Assembly (NCBI RefSeq): GCF_001261735.1
Contig: NZ_CVRP01000007.1
Coordinates: 387,711 to 451,710, forward strand
Reading direction: 5' to 3'
DNA length: 64,000 nucleotides
DNA from: Dysgonomonas sp. BGC7
Lineage (GTDB): Bacteria > Bacteroidota > Bacteroidia > Bacteroidales > Dysgonomonadaceae
The position numbers and the translations under genes are program-made. The notes under the pieces are model-generated. The model did not search any database. It was not told the origin of the DNA and saw only the letters and a list, made by a program, of their open reading frames with translations. Below are positions 16,060 to 25,186 of this stretch, one piece after another (the stretch's first letter is position 1; each line of letters starts with the position of its first letter).

Positions 16060-17907
16060 TTACTCTTCTAGTTTATTTGTAAATGAATCAATAAGATCAG
16101 ATACAGAAAAAGGCTGTCCTTCTACTTTATTGTATCGGGAGAGATTCAGCCCCGAAATCTTTTCGGTTAAGAAGCCTGCAAACTGACCATTATTTTGTTC
16201 TGCAACAATGATATTCTTAAACTTTTTAAGGACGTCCTCAGTATTTTTAGGTAGAGGATTTATAAAACGGAAATGAGCTAATGCTACTTTCTGACCGTTT
16301 TCGTTCATCTTTTCCATAGCTTCACGCAGGTGTCCGTAAGTACCGCCCCAACCAACAATAAGCAGATCGGCATCTTCTCCTCCTATGAGTTCTAGAGGAG
16401 GAATGGAATCGGCAATCTTATCAATTTTTGCCTGACGAGTATCTACCATTTTCTGATGGTTTGCCGTATCTGTAGAGATAGCGCCTGTATTATAATCTTT
16501 TTCGAGACCTCCTATTCTATGAGTGTAACCTTCGAGACCTGCTGCTGCCCAATATCGTGCATAATTTTCGTCGTCTCGTAGAGCACTTCTCCATTCGTTT
16601 TCGGGAATCAGAGACTGGTCGTGAGGAACGATAGACGGGTATTTTTCTAAATCGGGAATTCTCCATGCAGATGCTCCGTTTGCTATATAGCCATCTGTTA
16701 ATAGAATGACAGGTGTAATATGCTCTAATGCAACTTTTGAAGCCCAATATGCCATGTCGAAACAGTCGGTAGGTGTGGCGGCGGCCATAACCACTATAGG
16801 GCTTTCTCCATTTCTGCCATAAAGCGCTTGACGAAGATCGGTTTGTTCTGTCTTTGTCGGTAGCCCGGTAGAAGGGCCTCCTCTCTGTACGTCAATTACC
16901 ACAAGAGGCAGTTCGGCCATTACGGCAAGCCCGATAGCTTCACTTTTTAGGGCAAGTCCGGGCCCAGAGGTAGAGGTAGCGGCAAGGCTGCCTGTAAAGC
17001 TGGCTCCGATTGCAGTACAAACTCCAGCTATTTCATCTTCAGCTTGTATCGCTTTTACTCCTAATTGCTTAAACTTTACAAGCTCATGTAAAATATCGGT
17101 AGCGGGAGTAATTGGATATGATCCTAAAAATAAAGGGCGTCCCGAATTTTCAGAGGCGGCAATGAGCCCGTAGGCTGTTGCGGTATTTCCATTTACATCG
17201 AGATAATAACCTTTGTCTACATTTACGGTTTCTACTCTATATGATGTTATAGACATATCTGTATTATGTCCGTAATTATAACCATCTGCTAATACTTTGA
17301 GATTGGCCTCGACCAGAATTGGCTTTTTTGCAAACTTAGCCGATAGCATATGATTTGCTACATCTAATGGTCTATTGAACAACCAGCAAACGAGACCTAA
17401 AGCAAACATGTTTTTACAACGTATGCGAGATTTCATATCCAGTTCCATGCCCTCAAGGCTACTCTTGGTAAGGGAGGTGATGGGTACTGTTATTATTTGC
17501 TGTGTCGTTAAACCCAATTCGGTAAAAGGGCTTTCTGTGGCAAAGAGTGCTTTTTCCATATCTCTCTTCTCGAAAGAGTCGGCATCTACTATAATAACCG
17601 AGTCTTGTTTCAGATGCTGAGCATTCACCTTTAATGCCGCAGGATTCATAGCCACCAATACATCGGATTTGTCGCCCGAATTGTATATTTGATTACCCAA
17701 ATGAACCTGAAAGCCTGAAACGCCTGAAAGTGTACCTTGAGGAGCCCGTATTTCGGCGGGGTAGTCAGGAAATGTTGATATCTGATTGCCAAAAATAGCT
17801 GAGAGATTTGAGAAGATAGTTCCGGTTAACTGCATACCGTCACCCGAATCTCCCGAAAACCGGATAACAATGTCTTTTACTTCTTTAATTTCTACTGTGT
17901 TTTGCAT
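16060..17907 (-). CDS. korA: 2-oxoacid:ferredoxin oxidoreductase, fused gamma-alpha subunit
   Basis: This is the partner of korB. The N-terminal gamma-type domain (about 1-190) begins IRFSGDSGDGMQLTG. The alpha pyrimidine-binding domain follows from about residue 210 (GLIAASENSGRPLFLGSYPITPATDILHEL shortened here to its position) and contains TSTSGPG and QRGGPSTGLPTKTEQTDL. A C-terminal transketolase-like domain spans about 510-616. The gamma-alpha fusion is the usual Bacteroidetes arrangement. I chose ATG 17907 (MQNTVEIKEV) because the -7 box at 17971-17978 lies between it and the upstream in-frame start at 17997. Confidence 0.93.
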   Translation of the reverse strand: MQNTVEIKEVKDIVIRFSGDSGDGMQLTGTIFSNLSAIFGNQISTFPDYPAEIRAPQGTLSGVSGFQVHLGNQIYNSGDKSDVLVAMNPAALKVNAQHLKQDSVIIVDADSFEKRDMEKALFATESPFTELGLTTQQIITVPITSLTKSSLEGMELDMKSRIRCKNMFALGLVCWLFNRPLDVANHMLSAKFAKKPILVEANLKVLADGYNYGHNTDMSITSYRVETVNVDKGYYLDVNGNTATAYGLIAASENSGRPLFLGSYPITPATDILHELVKFKQLGVKAIQAEDEIAGVCTAIGASFTGSLAATSTSGPGLALKSEAIGLAVMAELPLVVIDVQRGGPSTGLPTKTEQTDLRQALYGRNGESPIVVMAAATPTDCFDMAYWASKVALEHITPVILLTDGYIANGASAWRIPDLEKYPSIVPHDQSLIPENEWRSALRDDENYARYWAAAGLEGYTHRIGGLEKDYNTGAISTDTANHQKMVDTRQAKIDKIADSIPPLELIGGEDADLLIVGWGGTYGHLREAMEKMNENGQKVALAHFRFINPLPKNTEDVLKKFKNIIVAEQNNGQFAGFLTEKISGLNLSRYNKVEGQPFSVSDLIDSFTNKLEE

Positions 17908-17970
17908 TCTTTCTATATATAAAGATAGTATATTAATCTTGGACAAAGGAAAAAAGTATTCATGAATAAA

Positions 17971-17978
17971 CAAACTTA
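17971..17978 (-). promoter_or_regulatory. Putative -7 promoter box of korAB
   Basis: The minus strand reads TAAGTTTG, matching TAnnTTTG, 63 nt upstream of ATG 17907. It rules out the longer korA reading. Confidence 0.45.
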
Positions 17979-18064
17979 TTTTAGGGAAAAAAGCCAAAAA
18001 AGAATTGATTTATAGCCTTAATGCTTTCTTTTATCCAAATTTGACAAATTTTGTTACTGTATAT

Positions 18065-18352
18065 TTACCATTCTTCATATCCGCCATCTATACTATATAC
18101 ATCTTCAAAGCCTTGATCTACTAGATATTGAGCTGCCAGTTGACTACTACTACCATGATAGCACATAACAAAAATCGTTTCTGTTTTTAAGTGATCTTTG
18201 ATAAAATCGGGCAGCGTTTCCTGAGTAAGATGGTATGCACCCTGAACATGTCCAGAATTGAAACTTGTGATATCTCTAATATCAACTATAGCCGCAGTAC
18301 CTGATTGTAACATGCTCTTAGCTTCCTTTGCACTTATTCGTTTATAAAACAT
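18065..18352 (-). CDS. Single-domain rhodanese (thiosulfate sulfurtransferase, GlpE-like)
   Basis: A stand-alone rhodanese domain of 95 residues, close to GlpE in size. The catalytic Cys64 sits in the loop CYHGSSS, which would carry the persulfide. The N-terminal IVDIRD and SGHVQGAYHL and the C-terminal GFEDVYSIDGGYEEW are family hallmarks. No signal peptide is present, so it is cytosolic. It probably moves sulfane sulfur to thiols or cyanide; the physiological acceptor is unknown. It lies upstream of korAB on the same strand, but the korA promoter box lies between them, so co-transcription is uncertain. Confidence 0.88.
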   Translation of the reverse strand: MFYKRISAKEAKSMLQSGTAAIVDIRDITSFNSGHVQGAYHLTQETLPDFIKDHLKTETIFVMCYHGSSSQLAAQYLVDQGFEDVYSIDGGYEEW

Positions 18353-18468
18353 ATTTTAAAATCAATATTATCTATTAAAATTACTCCTGTTATAGATTGA
18401 ACAAATGAGTTCGGTTTTTGTTATTTAAATACGATAACATTATATATAAAAAAACTAAACATACGACT

Positions 18469-19272
18469 ATGCGACACAAAATTATTCTTTTGGGCTTTAT
18501 TGCTCTCTATTCATTATTAGGTTTCTCTCAATCGGAACCTGCTTATAAAAAAGGAACATTTTATGCTCTCTGGGGCTGGAACAGAAGTGGATACACAAAT
18601 TCTGATATACACTTCAAGGGTAAAGACTATAAATTTACCTTACATGATGTGAAAGCACATGATCGTCAGACTAAATTCAGCTACTATAATTATATAAGGA
18701 TAGACCGTATTACTATACCACAAACAAACTTCCGGATCGGATATTTTATAAAGGATAATCTTGCTGTGACCATTGGTGTGGATCATATGAAGTATGTAAT
18801 GGATGAAAACCAAACAGTAGATATAGATGGATACGTAAAACCGGGATTTGAATCGCGCATAAAAGATGATAATACTATAAAGCTGACTAACGATTTTCTG
18901 ATGTATGAGCATACCGATGGTCTGAATTATATTAATTCGGAAATAGAGTATTACAGAAACTTTTATCATAAAGGAATATTGAAAGTTAATGGTCTCATAG
19001 GAGGAGGTGCCGGTTTTCTGATGCCTAGAAGTAATGTTACGATGATGGGAAATGAACGTCATGATGCTTTTCATCTGGCCGGATTTGGACTTAGTGCTAA
19101 GGGGGGGCTTGATGTTAATTTGTGGAATCTGTTTTTCTTACGTTCGGAAGTAAAAGAAGGCTATATTAATATGCCAAGTATACGTACTACAAAATCTAGT
19201 GATGATAAGGCTAAACAAGCCTTTTGGTTTGCAGAATGGACATACACTTTTGGATTCAATTGGCATTTTTAA
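18469..19272 (+). CDS. Outer-membrane beta-barrel protein
   Basis: The signal peptide MRHKIILLGFIALYSLLGFSQ is followed by a chain of aromatic-rich amphipathic strands (TFYALWGWNRSGYTNSDIHF, TNFRIGYFIKDNLAVTIGVDHMKYVM and others cut here), glycines in the middle (GLIGGGAGF), and a terminal strand ending FGFNWHF. A C-terminal Phe is typical of proteins inserted by the BAM machinery. The overall pattern suggests a 10- to 12-stranded barrel of unknown substrate. I used ATG 18469, which starts at the signal; an in-frame start 17 codons upstream is unlikely. A strong terminator follows. Confidence 0.7.
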   Translation: MRHKIILLGFIALYSLLGFSQSEPAYKKGTFYALWGWNRSGYTNSDIHFKGKDYKFTLHDVKAHDRQTKFSYYNYIRIDRITIPQTNFRIGYFIKDNLAVTIGVDHMKYVMDENQTVDIDGYVKPGFESRIKDDNTIKLTNDFLMYEHTDGLNYINSEIEYYRNFYHKGILKVNGLIGGGAGFLMPRSNVTMMGNERHDAFHLAGFGLSAKGGLDVNLWNLFFLRSEVKEGYINMPSIRTTKSSDDKAKQAFWFAEWTYTFGFNWHF

Positions 19273-19305
19273 GAACATTTTAGATACTCTCTTCTAAATA
19301 TATAG

Positions 19306-19349
19306 ACAAATGAAAGGTAGAATGGCTATCTTTCATTTGTTCTTTTTTA
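19306..19349 (+). terminator. Terminator after the barrel gene, upstream of metA
   Basis: ACAAATGAAAGGTAG (19306-19320) pairs with CTATCTTTCATTTGT (19326-19340), 15 bp with one G-T pair and a 5-nt loop, followed by TTCTTTTTT. It separates the barrel gene from the metA run. Confidence 0.92.
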
Positions 19350-19357
19350 TACCTTTG
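19350..19357 (+). promoter_or_regulatory. Putative -7 promoter box of metA
   Basis: TACCTTTG matches TAnnTTTG and directly abuts the preceding terminator. It is 24 nt from the metA ATG, leaving no room for an S-adenosylmethionine riboswitch. Confidence 0.55.
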
Positions 19358-19381
19358 TAAATCAATAAATACAATTGCACA

Positions 19382-20347
19382 ATGCCAGTTAATATACCAA
19401 ACAATCTGCCTGCAATAGAGATATTAAAGAAAGAGAATATATTCGTAATGAGCCAGCTGAGAGCCAACGAGCAGGATATACGTCCTTTGCGTGTGTTGAT
19501 TCTCAACCTGATGCCCATAAAAATAACAACAGAAACTGACCTTATCAGGCTTCTGTCGAATAATCCCTTGCAGGTAGAAGTTGAGTTTCTGAAACTGGAA
19601 ACCCATACTTCAAAAAATACACCGGAAGAGCATTTGCTGACATTTTATAAAAACTTTAGTGAAGTAAAGGATGACTTTTATGATGGGATGATCATAACAG
19701 GTGCTCCTGTAGAATTGTATGATTATGAAGATGTAAACTACTGGCCGGAGGTATCATCTATTTTCGATTGGGCACGTACGCATGTTACGTCTACCTTATA
19801 TATATGCTGGGCTGCTCAGGCGGCAATGTACCACTTCTATGGTGTGAAGAAGCAATTATTGCCCGAGAAAATGTTTGGAGTATTCAAGCATATTGCACAT
19901 GATAAGAAGTTTCCTTTGTTCAGAGGATTTGATGATGAATTTTATATACCTCACAGTCGACATACGACTGTGACTCGTGACGATATTTTAAATTACAAAG
20001 AGTTGAAAATATTGTCTGAGTCTGACGATTCAGGAGTGGGTATAGTTGCTTCTCGTGGTGGGCGCGAATTTTATTTTACCGGACATTCCGAATACGCCCC
20101 TTATACTCTTCATAACGAATATGTAAGAGATGTGGAAAGAGGGCTGCCGATAAAACTTCCTGTCAATTATTATAAAAATGATAACCCATCTAATCAGCCT
20201 GTAGTTCGCTGGTCAGGTCATGGTAATCTGTTGTTTAATAATTGGTTGAATTATTTCGTTTATCAGGAGACTCCGTACGATAAAACTAAGATTAAAGATT
20301 TGAGGGAGATAGGTCCGGCGAATGGAATCTATATGTACTATATATAA
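19382..20347 (+). CDS. metA: Homoserine O-acyltransferase MetA, probably acetyl-CoA specific
   Basis: MetA acylates L-homoserine, the first committed step from homoserine to methionine. The catalytic Cys142 is in YICWAAQAA, and the His235-x-Glu237 pair is in FTGHSEYAP. Residue 111 is Glu (GAPVE). In the Bacillus cereus enzyme Glu111 gives acetyl-CoA specificity, whereas succinyl-CoA enzymes such as that of E. coli have Gly there. I therefore expect homoserine O-acetyltransferase activity despite the common name succinyltransferase. Length 321 is standard. It opens a long plus-strand gene run, with its own -7 box at 19350-19357. Confidence 0.95.
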   Translation: MPVNIPNNLPAIEILKKENIFVMSQLRANEQDIRPLRVLILNLMPIKITTETDLIRLLSNNPLQVEVEFLKLETHTSKNTPEEHLLTFYKNFSEVKDDFYDGMIITGAPVELYDYEDVNYWPEVSSIFDWARTHVTSTLYICWAAQAAMYHFYGVKKQLLPEKMFGVFKHIAHDKKFPLFRGFDDEFYIPHSRHTTVTRDDILNYKELKILSESDDSGVGIVASRGGREFYFTGHSEYAPYTLHNEYVRDVERGLPIKLPVNYYKNDNPSNQPVVRWSGHGNLLFNNWLNYFVYQETPYDKTKIKDLREIGPANGIYMYYI

Positions 20348-20388
20348 CAAGTATAAGTTATTATACGCTACAAAGAGACTGATTATAG

Positions 20389-22257
20389 ATGATGAAATCG
20401 GTCTCTAATCAATTCAAACAAAATTATAATATAACATTGTTAAAAGCACGTCAAATAGAGCTATTAGCTCCGGCTAAAAATCTGGAGTGCGGAATCGAAG
20501 CCATTAATCATGGCGCCGATGCTGTGTATATTGGTGCGCCGCAGTTTAGTGCCCGTGCAGCCGCAGGCAATAGTATAGAAGATATAAGGGCTTTGGCAGA
20601 GTATGCTCATCTATACAATTGTAAGGTATATGTAGCGCTTAATACTATACTTACCGATAAAGAATTGCCAAATGCCGAAAAATTGATATGGGAACTGTAC
20701 GACTATGCGCAGATAGATGCACTCATAGTACAGGATATGGGTGTTACAATGCTTAACCTGCCTCCAATTGCTTTGCACGCAAGCACACAGACTGACAACC
20801 GAACTGTAGAGAAAGTGAAATTTCTTGAAGATGCAGGATTCAAACAGATAGTATTAGCCCGAGAATTGACTATTGACGAAATACATGATATAGCGGCGCA
20901 GGTGTCTACCCCATTAGAAGCTTTTGTTCATGGAGCTTTGTGTGTATCATACAGCGGGCAGTGTTATCTTAGTCATGCTCTATCGGGGCGAAGCGCAAAT
21001 AAGGGGTCTTGTGCGCAATACTGTCGCTTGCCTTATTCGTTGATGGATGCCAATGGAGAAGAAATAATGACAAAAAAGCACTTTCTGTCGATGAAAGATC
21101 TTAATCTTTCCGATAATCTGGAAGAATTGCTTGATGCAGGAGTAAGCTCTCTTAAGATTGAAGGGCGGTTGAAGGATGTTTCTTATGTAAAGAATACTGT
21201 GGCGTATTACCGTAGCAAATTGAATGAGATTTTTAAAAGGCGTCCCGAATATATGCCAGCCTCGACAGGACACACTGTATATACATTCGAACCGAATCTG
21301 GAAAAAAGTTTTAATAGAGGGTTCACTAAATATTTTTTGCATAATCGTACTAATAATATATGGTCTGTAGATTCACCCAAATCGGTAGGCGAGCCTATAG
21401 GAAAAGTCTCGGAGGTTACAACTAAATACATTCGGATCAATACTCAGAAAAAAATAAGCAATGGAGATGGTCTGTGTTTCTTTAATAATAAGAAAGAGTT
21501 GGAGGGGATTCATGTCAATCGGGTTGAAGGTGAATGCCTTTTTCCTGCATCTATACCTTACTTGAAGAAAGGAACATTCGTTTACAGAAACTACGATCAC
21601 GAATTTGAGAAGCTATTGTCGAAGAAATCTGCTGATCGAAAAATCCGAGTTGCAATAAATATGACAGAAATACCTTCGGGTTTTTCTCTTGAAATTGTCG
21701 ACGAAGATGATAATTATGTTATTGTAAATTTCGATCAGGAAAAACAGCCTGCACAAAAAGATCAAAGAGAAAATATAAAAAACAACCTGAGTAAAACCGG
21801 TAATACAATATTTGATGTAACAGAAGTTAATATCAATTGGGAAGAAAGCTGGTTTATTCCTTCGTCTGTTGTCTCCGAATGGCGTCGTCAAGTTACAGAA
21901 AGGCTTCTGTCTGTAAGGAAAATAAACTACAAACAGGATATTGTAAAACATCAACAAACTTATCATCCTTTTCCTGTAAAGAATATCTCATATCTGGGTA
22001 ACGTGATGAATAATAAAAGTAAAGACTTTTATGAACAACACCAGTCTGAAGTCGTTCAGCCGGCATTTGAAAAACAAGAGCAAAAAGATGTGCCTCTGAT
22101 GTTTACAAGACATTGCATTAAGCAGTCGCTAGGTTGGTGTCCAAAAGAAACTATGGAAAAACATCCTTACAAAGAACCTTTCTTTTTGATATATAACAAT
22201 ACTAAATTGCGACTTTCGTTCGATTGCAAAGCTTGCGAAATGAAAGTATATAGCTAA
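20389..22257 (+). CDS. U32-family (peptidase-like) protein, RlhA-type
   Basis: The U32 domain occupies about residues 22-300 (IELLAPAKNLECGIEAINHGADAVYIG, shown here only by position, with HASTQTDNRT, FVHGALCVSYSGQCYLS and GSCAQYCRLPY). A C-terminal region with DUF3656-like features spans about 380-600. U32 proteins with this plan include E. coli RlhA, needed for hydroxylation of C2501 in 23S rRNA. The Cys cluster at GALCVSYSGQC, CAQYC is typical of members binding an iron-sulfur cluster. An additional Cys pair (DCKACEM) occurs at the C terminus. I infer RNA modification rather than protease activity. It is 42 nt downstream of metA. Confidence 0.82.
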   Translation: MMKSVSNQFKQNYNITLLKARQIELLAPAKNLECGIEAINHGADAVYIGAPQFSARAAAGNSIEDIRALAEYAHLYNCKVYVALNTILTDKELPNAEKLIWELYDYAQIDALIVQDMGVTMLNLPPIALHASTQTDNRTVEKVKFLEDAGFKQIVLARELTIDEIHDIAAQVSTPLEAFVHGALCVSYSGQCYLSHALSGRSANKGSCAQYCRLPYSLMDANGEEIMTKKHFLSMKDLNLSDNLEELLDAGVSSLKIEGRLKDVSYVKNTVAYYRSKLNEIFKRRPEYMPASTGHTVYTFEPNLEKSFNRGFTKYFLHNRTNNIWSVDSPKSVGEPIGKVSEVTTKYIRINTQKKISNGDGLCFFNNKKELEGIHVNRVEGECLFPASIPYLKKGTFVYRNYDHEFEKLLSKKSADRKIRVAINMTEIPSGFSLEIVDEDDNYVIVNFDQEKQPAQKDQRENIKNNLSKTGNTIFDVTEVNINWEESWFIPSSVVSEWRRQVTERLLSVRKINYKQDIVKHQQTYHPFPVKNISYLGNVMNNKSKDFYEQHQSEVVQPAFEKQEQKDVPLMFTRHCIKQSLGWCPKETMEKHPYKEPFFLIYNNTKLRLSFDCKACEMKVYS

Positions 22258-22331
22258 TTTTCATCTGGCAGATATACATATTGATATTTTATTTATCTTT
22301 GATGTCTATAATAAACATAAGGGAGTATTAT

Positions 22332-22754
22332 ATGCTGAAAAAAATCTTTAAGTACAGCTGGCCTCCGGCAATTGTTGCTATTGTAATATTCTATCTGTGT
22401 TGCCTTATACCTTCCGATGATGTGCCTGATGTGAGTCTTGAACTTCCGATAGCTACAGACAAAATCGTACATTTCCTTATGTATTTCGGGCTGGCAGGGG
22501 TAGCCTCTTTCAATTATATATACGATAAGAAAGGTAAAATAATAATACTTAAACTTATTGTTTTTGCTATATTGGTTCCTATCCTTTATGGGGGACTGAT
22601 AGAAATACTGCAATATAAATATTTCCCTGAAAGAAGTGGGGATTGGTACGACTTTTGGGCAGATATGTTAGGAGCATTGGCTTCTCTACCTCTTTCTCTT
22701 TGGTTTAGACGTTTTTTAATAAACAGGCAACATTTAAATGAAAATATAATATGA
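22332..22754 (+). CDS. VanZ-like membrane protein
   Basis: A 140-residue integral membrane protein with four likely membrane helices (about 10-27, 48-64, 72-90 and 113-130). VanZ-family hallmarks are the acidic DKIVHFLMYFGLA in helix 2 and the ERSGDWYDFWADMLGA block before the last helix. The family is linked to low-level teicoplanin resistance in enterococci, but the role of stand-alone members is unknown. ATG 22332 is preceded by a GGAG ribosome site. The stop overlaps the next start in ATGA, indicating translational coupling with the thioredoxin-like gene. Confidence 0.85.
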   Translation: MLKKIFKYSWPPAIVAIVIFYLCCLIPSDDVPDVSLELPIATDKIVHFLMYFGLAGVASFNYIYDKKGKIIILKLIVFAILVPILYGGLIEILQYKYFPERSGDWYDFWADMLGALASLPLSLWFRRFLINRQHLNENII

Positions 22755-23281
22755 AGAATTTATTTGCAATCTTCTTTTCGATACTTTTTATTACAAACGT
22801 CAGTGCACAGGAGACTTTGTATGAAAACCAGTATAAAGTAAAAGTTGGAGATATAGCTCCCGACTTTGAAATGAGTTTACCTAGTGGCGAAAAAGTGAAA
22901 CTATCTTCACTCCGAGGCAAAGTTGTAATGTTACAGTTTACAGCTAGTTGGTGTGGAGTTTGCCGCAAAGAAATGCCTTATATAGAATCTGATATATGGC
23001 AAAAGCATAAAGACAATGCAGGGTTTGCCCTTTATGGCATAGATCGGGAAGAGCCGGCCGAAACAGTTCTTAAATTTGCCAAATCTACCGGGGTTACATA
23101 TCCTATCGGGCTCGACCCTGCTGCTGATATATTCGGGTTGTATGCTGATAAAAAAGCAGGTATTACTCGTAATATAATTATAGACCGTGATGGGAGAATT
23201 GTAATGTTGACACGCTTATATAAAGTAGAAGAATTTAAAGAGATGGTCTCTCTTATAGATTCTCTACTAGCAAAGAAATAA
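22751..23281 (+). CDS. TlpA-like periplasmic thioredoxin-fold protein
   Basis: An exported thiol-disulfide oxidoreductase of the TlpA/ResA/AhpC-TSA type. The signal ends at VSAQ. The domain starts VGDIAPDFEMSLPSGEKVKLSSLRGK, with the redox pair Cys68-x-x-Cys71 in ASWCGVCRKEMP. The expected cis-Pro region is ARNIIIDRDGRIV-like (TRNIIIDRDG). At 176 residues it is a single domain. It overlaps the VanZ gene by 4 nt and is followed by hisH after only 3 nt, so it appears to share the his transcript. A role in periplasmic thiol reduction is inferred. Confidence 0.88.
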   Translation: MKNLFAIFFSILFITNVSAQETLYENQYKVKVGDIAPDFEMSLPSGEKVKLSSLRGKVVMLQFTASWCGVCRKEMPYIESDIWQKHKDNAGFALYGIDREEPAETVLKFAKSTGVTYPIGLDPAADIFGLYADKKAGITRNIIIDRDGRIVMLTRLYKVEEFKEMVSLIDSLLAKK

Positions 23282-23284
23282 AAC

Positions 23285-23878
23285 ATGAATATCGTTATTA
23301 TAAAATATAATGCTGGTAATATATTCTCGGTCGAACATGCTCTCAAACGGCTTGGTGTGAATGCTATTGTTACAGCAGACAAAGAGCTGATCAGGAAAGC
23401 CGATAAAGTGATATTTCCGGGAGTAGGTGAGGCTAGTTCTACTATGCAATATCTTCAGCAAACTGATATGGATAAATTTATACCGGATTTGAAACAACCC
23501 GTTTTGGGGATTTGTTTGGGTATGCAGCTTATGTGTTCTCACTCCGAAGAAGGAAATGTTGATTGCCTGAATATCTTTGATGCTGATGTAAAACGGTTTA
23601 CTCCTCAAAAGCATGAGGATAAAGTGCCGCACATGGGTTGGAACAATATATATAATGTAAATAGTAGTCTGTTTGACTCATCACTCGAAAACCAGTTTGT
23701 ATATTTCGTACACAGCTATTATGTAGCCCTTAGCGATCATACAACAGCTACTACTGATTATATTCAACCATTCAGTGCAGCAATGCACAAAGACAATTTC
23801 TATGCAACTCAGTTCCATCCCGAAAAGAGTGGAGGAGTAGGAGAACAGATTCTTAGAAACTTTATAGAAATAATTTAA
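23285..23878 (+). CDS. hisH: Imidazole glycerol phosphate synthase, glutaminase subunit HisH
   Basis: HisH hydrolyses glutamine and channels ammonia to HisF, which makes imidazole glycerol phosphate and AICAR. The class I amidotransferase triad is visible: Cys77 in LGICLGMQLM, with the C-terminal His and Glu in QFHPEKSG. GVGEASSTMQYL and the oxyanion region PGVGE are also present. Length 197 is standard. The stop is followed by a 98-nt gap before the DUF4870 gene, the largest gap inside this his cluster, so an internal promoter there is possible. Confidence 0.96.
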   Translation: MNIVIIKYNAGNIFSVEHALKRLGVNAIVTADKELIRKADKVIFPGVGEASSTMQYLQQTDMDKFIPDLKQPVLGICLGMQLMCSHSEEGNVDCLNIFDADVKRFTPQKHEDKVPHMGWNNIYNVNSSLFDSSLENQFVYFVHSYYVALSDHTTATTDYIQPFSAAMHKDNFYATQFHPEKSGGVGEQILRNFIEII

Positions 23879-23976
23879 AGTTGCAGATCTGTTTTTCCTT
23901 GGGTGTGTAAATAAAGGGAAGTTATGTTTAGAAAATATATTATTAAATTTTATTCGATATCTAATATTATAAACTA

Positions 23977-24435
23977 ATGGACAAATATGAAGATCTAAAA
24001 ACTCTCGAAGATCTCAGATCTAAAGGAGCCATCACAGAAGAAGAATATCAACAGGAAAAGTCTAAAATCCTGAATGAAGATTATCCTCGTACGAAATCGT
24101 TGGGAATGGACGAAAATACATATCTTACCTTGATGCATCTGTCTCAGTTTGCCGGGTTCATCATTTTTGGACTGGGTTTTATTGCCCCTGTTATTATGTG
24201 GCAGATAAATAAAGATAATCCAAATGTAGATAAGCATGGTAAAAATATAACTAACTTTATGATTAGTATGATTATATATGCTTCGGTATCGGCGGTGCTG
24301 ATTCTGTTGTTGATTGGTATTCCGATGCTTATTGCGATAGGTGTATTAGAACTCGTGTGTATTATTATAGCAGCTGTAAAGGCGGCTAATGGCGAATATT
24401 GGAAATATCCGCTTACCATTCCATTTTTTAAGTAA
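23977..24435 (+). CDS. SHOCT and DUF4870 domain membrane protein
   Basis: Residues about 5-30 (LKTLEDLRSKGAITEEEYQQ) form a SHOCT motif, a short helical oligomerisation element. The remainder is a DUF4870 membrane domain with segments at about 55-75, 95-115 and 118-135 and the typical HGKNITNFMISM stretch between the first two. The family has no assigned biochemical function. The gene lies between hisH and hisA and its stop is only 3 nt from the hisA start, so it is very likely co-transcribed and perhaps coupled with hisA. Confidence 0.85.
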   Translation: MDKYEDLKTLEDLRSKGAITEEEYQQEKSKILNEDYPRTKSLGMDENTYLTLMHLSQFAGFIIFGLGFIAPVIMWQINKDNPNVDKHGKNITNFMISMIIYASVSAVLILLLIGIPMLIAIGVLELVCIIIAAVKAANGEYWKYPLTIPFFK

Positions 24436-24438
24436 AAT

Positions 24439-25161
24439 ATGATAGAAATTATTCCGGCAATAGATATTATCGACGGTAAATGTGTTCGTTTGTCACAAGG
24501 CGATTATGACATAAAAAAAGTATATAACGAAGATCCTCTCGAGGTGGCTAAAATGTTTGAAGATGCCGGTATCAAGCGTCTCCATTTGGTCGATCTCGAT
24601 GGGGCTAAGGCCAAACAGATAGTGAATATTGCCGTTCTTGAAAAAATAGCATCCCTTACCTCACTTACTATTGATTTTGGAGGTGGTGTACAGAGTGATA
24701 CAGATATAGAAAAAGCATTCAACGCAGGTGCATCAATGGTTACGGGCGGAAGTATAGCTGTCCGAAACAGAGATTTGTTTACCGGTTGGATAAAAAAATA
24801 CGGTAATGAAAAAGTGATACTTGGTGCAGACTGTAAAGATAATAAAATAGCTGTTTCGGGTTGGCAAGAGTCTACTTCTATAGATATAGTTCCCTTTCTC
24901 AATGATTATATGAAAGAAGGCGTGACAAAGGTTGTTTGCACCGATATCAGTAAAGATGGTATGCTGCAAGGCCCGTCTATAGCTTTGTATAAAGAGCTTC
25001 TTGAAGCATTTCCTAATCTGTATCTTATAGCCAGCGGAGGAGTAAGTTGTTTTCAGGATATTCTCGATCTGGAAGCTGCCGGAGTACCCGCTGTTATTTT
25101 AGGTAAAGCCATTTATGAGAATAAAGTAACGCTAAACGAATTAAATAGGGTGGTAGCATAA
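24439..25161 (+). CDS. hisA: Phosphoribosylformimino-AICAR ribotide isomerase HisA
   Basis: HisA performs the Amadori isomerisation of ProFAR to PRFAR in histidine biosynthesis. The half-barrel repeats are evident: [14 protein letters not shown] with the catalytic Asp8 at the N terminus, and [16 protein letters not shown] with the second catalytic Asp in the C-terminal half. Phosphate-binding loops FGGGVQ and ASGGV are present. Length 240 is standard. It is 3 nt behind the DUF4870 gene and 25 nt ahead of an acyltransferase gene. Confidence 0.97.
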   Translation: MIEIIPAIDIIDGKCVRLSQGDYDIKKVYNEDPLEVAKMFEDAGIKRLHLVDLDGAKAKQIVNIAVLEKIASLTSLTIDFGGGVQSDTDIEKAFNAGASMVTGGSIAVRNRDLFTGWIKKYGNEKVILGADCKDNKIAVSGWQESTSIDIVPFLNDYMKEGVTKVVCTDISKDGMLQGPSIALYKELLEAFPNLYLIASGGVSCFQDILDLEAAGVPAVILGKAIYENKVTLNELNRVVA

Positions 25162-25186
25162 TGAAATTTCTTCCGACCTTGTAAAC

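Noticed and set aside
19358-19381. Possible S-adenosylmethionine riboswitch before metA
   Set aside because: The leader between the -7 box and the ATG is only about 20 nt, too short for any known aptamer.
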